Source: Phyllostachys edulis
Taxonomy: Eukaryota > Streptophyta > Magnoliopsida > Poales > Poaceae
DNA length: 64,000 nt
Direction of reading: 5' to 3'
Assembly (NCBI GenBank): GCA_036346405.1
Contig: CM070562.1
Coordinates: 105,724,999 to 105,788,998, forward strand
Made by a program: the position numbers and the translations under genes
Part shown: positions 57,291 to 64,000 of the stretch, piece by piece
Position numbering within the stretch: the stretch's first letter is position 1
Layout: each line of letters opens with the position of its first letter
Notes under the pieces: model-generated
The model's database searches: none
Seen by the model: only the letters and a program-made list of their open reading frames with translations
What the model was told of the DNA's origin: nothing

Positions 57291-57620
57291 TGTGCTTTTG
57301 TACAGTGTGTTGGTATTGTAGCACGGTGTATTTACTGTTTTTGTTGACGCTGAGTCGCAGCAACAGAAGTACAAGTAACACGGTAGCTGCCTTCGAATAA
57401 GTCTCGACAGAATAACACAGGATTCGCCATTTTGGGGAACCTGATGCCCGCAACTGAGCCTTGATGTGCTTTTGTACAGTGTGTTGGTATTGTAGCACGG
57501 TGTATTTACTGTTTTTGCTGACGCTGGTTCGCAGCAACAGACGTATAAGTAACACGGTAGCTGCCTTCGAATGTAAGAGTCTCGATGGAATAACACAGGA
57601 TTCGCCATTTTGGGGAACCT
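57269..57620 (+). repeat. Tandem duplication of the MTP stop codon and 3' UTR
   Basis: The stretch beginning GATGCCGGCAACTGAGCCTTG, which includes the last codons and the stop, starts at 57269 and is repeated from 57443, offset 174 bp, with about 178 bp in the second copy. 'gaacctgatgcc' closes each copy. Only the first stop is used; the second copy is transcribed as 3' UTR, if at all. The copies differ at few positions. Confidence 0.9.
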
Positions 57621-58038
57621 GATGCCGGTGGCTTTACCGCTTTTACTTTCTGGATGATTGACTTGTGTTTTCTTGTTTCCCAACAGCATTTCGTTGGGTT
57701 AATAGGCTAATCCGTCGGCGGTGTATAGCATATACTTGATCAAAAAGTTCTGGCCGTCGTGAAGAGTTGAGTTGTGACTACTTTCCTGCTGCATAAAATG
57801 TTACATGCATCATACATCACACCTACACCTGGTAGCACTCAGTTACAGTCCAGTTAAAAAGCACCCAAGGTCCCAAGTAGCTAGCACGTTGAGCAGAGAG
57901 ACGGATATACTAGGAAAATTCTCCTCGCTATGCATTAAGCTTAATGCTCGATACAGACAAGATGAAGATAGCTGCTGCATCATTACCAAATTCAAGTGCA
58001 CAGCAAAGGGCGGCAAAAAGATCATCACGTTGCTGAAA
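57621..58038. other. Convergent spacer between MTP and RFC3
   Basis: 3' flanks of two converging genes. An ORF at 57805-58086 on the plus strand is antisense to the last RFC3 exon and is rejected. Confidence 0.5.
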
Positions 58039-61000
58039 TTAGTGGGCAGCAGCGACCATAGCCGTGCGAGCACCCGCGAAAGTTGATATCAATGCCCCGA
58101 GCTGCAGCTTGTCATTGCAAGCAAAGCTTAACCGGTACCTGCACACGGAAGAACAGAGATACCGTGAACAACGTTGCTAACAAATTGTAGAATTTTGGGA
58201 ATAACTGTGTTGCATACATGACCCTCACACTCTTTATTTATAGTCTCAAGATACAATCTGACTTTAATATAACTTTCAATCCAATCCTGATACAACTTCT
58301 ATATTAGACTCTAATACGAACTCTCCAACACACACTCCCTCTGAAGATGGGTATGAGATAAGATAACAATCATGTCCATCTTATTACATATTGCAATACC
58401 ATTACTAAACCTGCCACCGACTTTATAGCCAATACCACTACAAATACCAAAATTTGCTCATCACCAATACTACCAGAGACGTCACCAAATCCATCTCCAC
58501 CATCTACCAACTGCCCCGACCTCAACCCTCTCTTCCTCTACCCTCATGCCCCTAGTCGCCCCCGACCTCCACCACCTCTACCCACATGCCCCCAGTCTTA
58601 GCCTCCACCACCTCTACCTCTACCATAGCCATTACGCCTGACTCTAGTACCAATTCTCTTCCAAACCTCTCCAACAACACTATCTCCGACACCCATACCA
58701 ACACCACCGCACGACACCAATATCACTGCCACCACTGCTCGACATAGCTTCCACTGGAGCTACCACCAACTTCTGCTTCGTTATCACCATCGTCGAGCTC
58801 GCCACCAACTCCACCATTAGCACAGCCACCAAAGCCACCGCCTGAACAGCCATCTCCCCCCTGTCTTCCATGTCTTCTGTCGTAACCTCTGATATTGTCA
58901 TCAACTAAGCTTCCTCCACCATCATCACTAATTTCCAACATAGCAATCAGCAACAAACTAATAGAAAACTCCACCACCAAGCAACACAACAGCTATAACT
59001 CTCAGCAAACACACCATCCTCCTTTCCCCAGCACAGCACACGCAGCCATACCAGATCCCCCTTCTCTCTCTCTTCCGAGAGCCGCCCCCCAGCCCCCAAG
59101 CGCCAGTTCATCCTCCGAGCGCCGCCCCCAAGCCTTCCTCCCTTCTTTCTTTCGTCCTCTTCTCTCCGACCGAGCCGGCCTGGATCTGGCTAGAGGCCGC
59201 CGGATCCTACCGCCTCCGACCGGATTCTGTCGCTTCCACCGCCGCAAGCTACCTCGGCCTCCACCACACCGCGCCGCTACCTCCTCTTTCTCCTCACGGC
59301 AACCCCGTGCGTCTCACCGTAGCCTCCTCCTTCTCTTGCTCCTCATGGCAGCCCCGTGCGTCTCGAGCACCGCTCCTCTCGAGTGCCGAAGAGCGTTGAA
59401 TCTCCACCACCGACCAGATCTGCACCCCTCCTCCTGAGCGCTGGATCTCCACCAACGGCCAGATCTACTAACAGCTCCTTCTCTGCTGCCGCTCTCAGCC
59501 ACCACCTCTCCAGCTGCCTCGACCTCGACCAGATCCGGCGTCACCAACCTCTCCACGCCTGCAAGGTTTCCTGTGGCCGCCCCCGAGAGTGAAGATTGCT
59601 CCTCCCAGGGGCAGCAACAGCGGACGATCGACGGTGGCTCTGCTCTAAGGTGAGTTCACGAATTAGGGTTTGGCTCTGATACCATGTAGAATTTCAGGAA
59701 TAATTGTGTGTTGCTTCACAGAACCCCACGTCCTTTATTTATAGTCTCAAGATACAATCCGACTCTAATATAACTTTCAATCCGACCCTGACACAACTTC
59801 TATATTATACTCTAATACGAACTCTCCAACACAATTCAAGGGGAAAACCAAAAATGGCTATGCTACTTTTCACGGTAGAATGATAGCTGGAATACTGGGG
59901 AATATTTCAGAGGATCATATTAGGTCACTATCCAGTACTGTACTGTCTCAAACACGAGCTATAAGTGCTTCACCACAAATACCTCAATTTTCACTTTCTG
60001 AAAATCCACATGTTCCACGCATAGAGAACTCACAGCGAAGTTGGCCAAACAAAAAGAATGCTTTGCAGAGTGGCACCATTTCAGCAATGCGATTTATATG
60101 ACTTACTGCTTTATTTTAGATAAACAAGGTCTAAGGGTACGAGCATAGTCAGCAAGTCAGCTTGGCTATATATTTCTAGCCTTGAATCTGTTATGGTACT
60201 CACAGAGCTACGGTAATTACTTTTTTATGTGAACTAAAATTACTATCCTAAAGAACATAACATGCATAAATCAGTAAAATACATATGGCAATTTTGACTT
60301 TTCAGAATACAATAACACTATCACAGTTAGATGTCAATCTGAGCAGAATCATCAGCAAACCATAATTAACTAATGATGCAGAAGATGTCAATCTGAGCAG
60401 AATCATCAGCAAACCATAATTAACTAATGATGCAGTAAAATCTAATGGTAAGGCAGTGGGCCTGCATAATTCCAGATGAATTAGAAAGATGGCATATTAA
60501 CTTGAATCGAATTCAACTTTTAAAAGTATAAATAGGGCATACTCGATATCTGCCATATCATTAATTAGCTTTGCACGTGCATCGGATGGCATTTGTATTT
60601 TGAACACAAACCTGCAAGAAATTTATTTAAAGAATTATAAGAAGGTTTTGGATGATTTGAAGAATAAGGAGGTTCAGAACGAATGGGGTGCAGGCGGGCA
60701 GGAGGGAGCACTTACATAGTGACCTCCCGTATGATATCAACCAAGGCCAGCCCTTTTCTCATCTTCATGTCAGATATATCTAAGCAGATAAGGACACAAA
60801 TTGCATAAGACACACCTTTAGACCACGAATTGTGAATTGTTAGGAGGATAGTACTAGTAATTAAGGATACATTTGTAGCTGGTTGAAAATGATTCATTTA
60901 GTAACCAAAATGCTATCTGCTCAATGTCTTTTGGCATGGGGTTTCCCGTGCAAAGGTAGACAGCTTCTTCTGTTATTTGCTGGGATGCCATGTGTGTTGA

Positions 61001-63493
61001 CTGCACATAAAAAGGCAAGGTAAGTCAGTGTCAAACACTCAAACCAATCGTTACACACCAACTGATGGAACAAAACAATGGATATCTAAAAGAAAAACTT
61101 GTCATATGGTTAGGCTGAATGTTGAACTTGAGACCTACACGTCTCACAAGTATTTGATGCAATATAACATTGTTAGAATGGCATAGTTGAGCCCAACGTC
61201 ATATGTCCTTGACTTCTTGTTATGCAAATCAGAAAGAACTATGCTTCATCTAGACCTTAACAGACAATATTTCTGGTCTTTTTCAACTCTCCTCCACCCA
61301 TGGGAACCTTTTATATTTTTCATTAACTAAATATCATGAACTCATGGTAAAAGATAGCAGGTTTAGAATGATCAACAATACTTGAGTATTCAGGCATAAC
61401 CTGCAATATATTCAAAGCCTTCCTCATGTCGCCATTGCTTAACCGCACCAGGGCTGTCAAGCCACCCTCATCTACATCAAGCCTGCAAGAAGATGCAAAA
61501 ACACACAAAAAAAAACTTCTCAAGCCCCAATACAAGTAGTAAAGAAATTCAAGCACAGAAACTGAGAAACCTAATGACAATTCTAGATTTCTAATATAAT
61601 CTTACAAGAAAAATAAGTGCTTACCCCTCAGATTTTATTATATGTTGAAGACGCTCTCTAACATGAGTGCCATCAAGTGGAGCAAATCTAAACCTAGTGC
61701 ACCTTGATTGTAGTGCTGGGATGATTTTGTTGACATGGTTGCATATGAGTGCAAACCTTGTGCTCCTTGTATGCTTCTCAATGACTGTACAGAGGGGCTG
61801 AGTAAATAGATTTAAGGGGGAAAAAATATTACAGTGGGTCAAAAAGAAAACATTGAACAACAGAAACCTCTTCGCAATGCAAACTGTGCATCTTTGGTCA
61901 TGGCATCTGCTTCATCCAAGAGGACCAACTTAACAGAAGGCTTTGCTCTACATAAGTTAAATACAAAATATATTACTTTGTGGCATTATGAAGAATAATA
62001 ATATAATTGATTGATTATATATAGAATCTGTAATAGTTCATTCAATTATACCAGTAGCCCTAATGCAGCTAAGAAATCAAGTGCAGACAAAATGTAGGTA
62101 TCATGAGACACATGGAAGTATGCAACCTCTATGAGAGTATTTGGTTCAGATGATAACTGCCTAATAGAAGCTAGTTACAACAATATATGACCTCTCATGT
62201 TAAAACCAAGGGATCACTTTCTCAGCATGCAACTCTAAATTCACCTTACACCAAGGATAAGGCCTTGGGCAATCAAAGATTAAACTAGGACATCCCCCAC
62301 TCCCCTTTTTCTATAGGAAAAAGAATACTAGTTAAGAATAATTCCACAGTCGTTAATTTCGCAAAATGTAAAGCTGCATCGCAAGACTCGTAATGTATAC
62401 CCAAATGAGAGGCTGCGAGCGCTAGCGAAGTCCTGGATCTGATGCCTTACAACATCAATACCACGTTCATCTGATGCGTTGAGTTCCAGAATCATGTTGC
62501 CATACTGTGACCCATATAGCTTCCTCGCAACAGCCAGTATCGTTGATGTTTTCCCAGTGCCAGGTGGACCATAGAGCAACAAATGTGGAAGCCTATTCTC
62601 ATTTGTAAGCCTATCAACTGTAATAAACGAAATGACATAAAATCATCAGATTACCTCCAATTGTCAAGAGTAGAAATTACAGAAATTTCGAAACAGCAAA
62701 ATTGCTAAGAGGTTACAACTTAAGAATCCCAAAATGTGTGACAGCTTACATAAAAGCAAAATTCGGGGATGAAATACCCATATGACAACCGAGTCACACG
62801 AACTCACTTGAGAAAAACCATTCTCACCCAAAACTACAGGCGACATTAAACAAGTAAAAAATCGCATCAGATCACTCACAATACTCCGAACTAATCAACA
62901 GGATAAAGACCAACGTGGCACTAACAACCATCTAGGCATCAGATCAACGACAAACGGCAAATTACTAGTCACTAAAACATAAACCGTATCGAACCTCCCC
63001 TGAAGCATCAAATCAATAGCAAATGACTAACTGCTATATTAGAGAAGTCCAAAATCCTAACCATCTGAACCACCAAATCTCATCAAATCACTAGTGACTT
63101 GATCACAGAACCAATATACTCTGTATCGTACTCCCATGTAGTCGCACCAACTCACCCACAAAAACCCTAATCTAAATACTACCAAATCCAAAACCCAATG
63201 GAATCGAATCGCTCCCAAAAACCCTAAAACACAGCACCCAATCACCAAACTAAGCAGCGGTTTAACGATCACACAGGTGATGTCCAGAACAAACGGGGCT
63301 GCGGCCACTTACTGGTGTCGACGATGTCGCGGTGGGCGGCGACGTCCGCGAGGGACTGGGGGCGGTACTTCTCGACCCAGGGCGCGGCCTTGCCCGCTGG
63401 GGCGGAGAGCGGCGCCTTGCCCTTGGAGGCCACCCCCGCCGGCGGCGCGGCCGCGTCGATGTCCATCGGAGTGGCGGCGGTGGCTCCCGCCAT
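58039..63493 (-). CDS. RFC3: Replication factor C subunit 3 (clamp-loader small subunit)
   Basis: AAA+ subunit of the RFC complex, which loads PCNA in the nucleus. Nine exons: 63493-63313, 62617-62401, 61947-61868, 61784-61625, 61482-61401, 61000-60871, 60779-60716, 60611-60543 and 58138-58039. All are GT/AG and the frame closes at 360 aa. After an Ala/Pro-rich leader comes the RFC box WVEKYRP. Walker A is GPPGTGKT (77-84), Walker B is LVLLDEAD (D144, E145), and the arginine-finger SRC motif is at 186-188. LSNGDMRKALNILQ and STHMASQQITEEAVYLCTG follow, and the C-terminal collar ends CNDKLQLGALISTF...AMVAAAH. The last exon lies 2.4 kb from exon 8 because a TRIM-like element sits in the last intron. 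An upstream in-frame ATG (63637) is less likely than 63493, whose product starts MAGATAATPMDID as in other grasses. Confidence 0.96.
58186..59831 (-). mobile_element. TRIM-like LTR retroelement inside the last RFC3 intron
   Basis: Two LTRs of 145 and 147 bp (58186-58330 and 59685-59831) are collinear, differ at a modest number of sites and have TGTTGG...TCTACA ends on the minus strand. Next to the right LTR, minus strand, is the initiator-tRNA primer site TGGTATCAGAGC (about 59684-59670). Next to the left LTR is a polypurine stretch (CTTCAGAGGGAGTGTG). Flanks CAAAT (58181-58185) and CAATT (59832-59836) form a 5-bp target duplication with one mismatch. The 1.35-kb interior has Gly- and Arg-rich minus-strand ORFs but no protease, integrase or reverse transcriptase. 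The orientation is the same as RFC3. Confidence 0.92.
59837..60542. other. Remaining last-intron sequence of RFC3
   Basis: AT-rich intron without coding evidence; a 73-codon plus-strand ORF (59880-60101) has no domain. It holds the 54-bp duplication at 60330-60437. Confidence 0.5.
60330..60437. repeat. 54-bp perfect tandem duplication in an RFC3 intron
   Basis: The unit beginning 'gatgtcaatctgagcag' and ending 'gatgcag' with two further bases occurs at 60330-60383 and, identical apart from the last bases, at 60384-60437. Confidence 0.93.
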
Positions 63494-63673
63494 GGCGGAG
63501 CACAAAGGAGGAAACCCTAGAGTTGGAGGAGGGAATTGGGGGAATGGTTGGCGCCAATTCGAAACCCCACTCGGTCTCAGCCTCTCGGGAACGCTTTGGC
63601 GAATGAGACCTCGGCCGGAGACTGGAGTGGTCGCCACCAGTCAGTGGTGCGGGCGTCGCTCGAAGAGGGTTAC

Positions 63674-63797
63674 ACTTAGGGGATTGTTTGAACAGAGAGA
63701 ATTAGAACCAATTTTTTTGGATTGAGAGGAATTTTAGTTTAAATTTTGAATTAATCTAAATAGATTGGGTCGGATCATAATGTATCCAAACAAGTCT
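63674..63797. mobile_element. Short MITE, copy 2 of 2
   Basis: Starts 'aggggattgtttgaacag' and ends 'gtatccaaacaagtcttta'. The block order matches 4376-4490. It lies about 180 bp upstream of the RFC3 start codon and may be part of the promoter. Confidence 0.6.
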
Positions 63798-63809
63798 TTA
63801 CTGGGTTAG

Positions 63810-64000
63810 GGTCTGTTTGGTTTCTATACCCCTAACGAATCTTACCAAATTTTTACCATGATCAAAATCATAGCATGATTAAAATATTTTATAGCAAAAC
63901 AAATAATGACCAAAACAGGTGCAAGCCAAAAATTTTAATAATATTTCTATTATATGAACATTTTGTATAAAAGTTAAATAAATAAATAATCAAAATATTT
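63810..64000. mobile_element. Left end of a further MITE, cut by the window edge
   Basis: Begins 'gggtctgtttggtttcta', the GGGTnTGTTTGGTTT start typical of grass MITEs, and continues AT-rich with 'aaccaaa'-like and 'gcatgattaaaat' words. The right end is outside the window. Confidence 0.45.

Noticed and set aside
58895..59437. 180-codon plus-strand ORF in the RFC3 intron
   Set aside because: Antisense to the TRIM-like element interior; Ser/Pro/Arg composition only.

Overview
This window is nuclear DNA of a grass (Poaceae). The evidence is intron-rich genes with GT/AG junctions and GC-rich first exons, plant-type proteins (a chloroplast thioredoxin-like protein, a mitochondrial HSP70 and an Mn-type CDF transporter), and typical grass repeats (Stowaway and Tourist-like MITEs, L1-type LINEs, TRIM elements with an initiator-tRNA primer site). 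I cannot name the species. From memory, mtHSP70, an MTP and RFC3 also lie close together on rice chromosome 2L, which fits a syntenic grass block; I could not check this.

Layout. 1-272 is the 5' end of a minus-strand membrane-protein gene. 273-7.4 kb is intergenic, with MITEs, a microsatellite, a large unclassified repeat and a 275-bp TRIM element. 7.4-9.2 kb is a five-exon thioredoxin-like gene whose active site reads WCLKC. 9.4-16.4 kb is a LINE with an identical 14-bp target duplication but ruined reading frames. 16.6-16.9 kb is a small single-exon membrane-protein gene. 19.0-25.3 kb is a second, 5'-truncated LINE split by a 4.4-kb TG...CA element that looks like a very long solo LTR full of minisatellite repeats. 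25.8-33.6 kb holds MITEs, a third LINE, a two-exon fragment of an EIPR1/TSSC1-like WD40 gene and four copies of one MITE. 33.6-41.3 kb is repeat-rich and has no recognised gene.

The gene-dense right half is, in order: mitochondrial HSP70 (minus, six exons); a foldback element with a nested hAT MITE; a 3-methyladenine DNA glycosylase (minus, six exons); a decayed ER-stress bZIP17/28-type gene (minus, three frameshifts, a nonsense codon and a 261-bp tandem duplication); an Mn-type metal tolerance protein (plus, seven exons); and replication factor C subunit 3 (minus, nine exons), whose last intron carries a 1.65-kb TRIM-like element. The exon chains of the thioredoxin, HSP70, glycosylase, MTP and RFC3 genes each close to an exact multiple of three (190, 676, 260, 411 and 360 aa).

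These are mostly housekeeping genes with unrelated jobs: organelle redox and folding, base-excision repair, manganese transport and the clamp loader. I see no operon-like pathway and no convincing new biological system. The most unusual material is the nesting of mobile elements, the variant thioredoxin active site, the dying bZIP gene and the retroelement inside RFC3.
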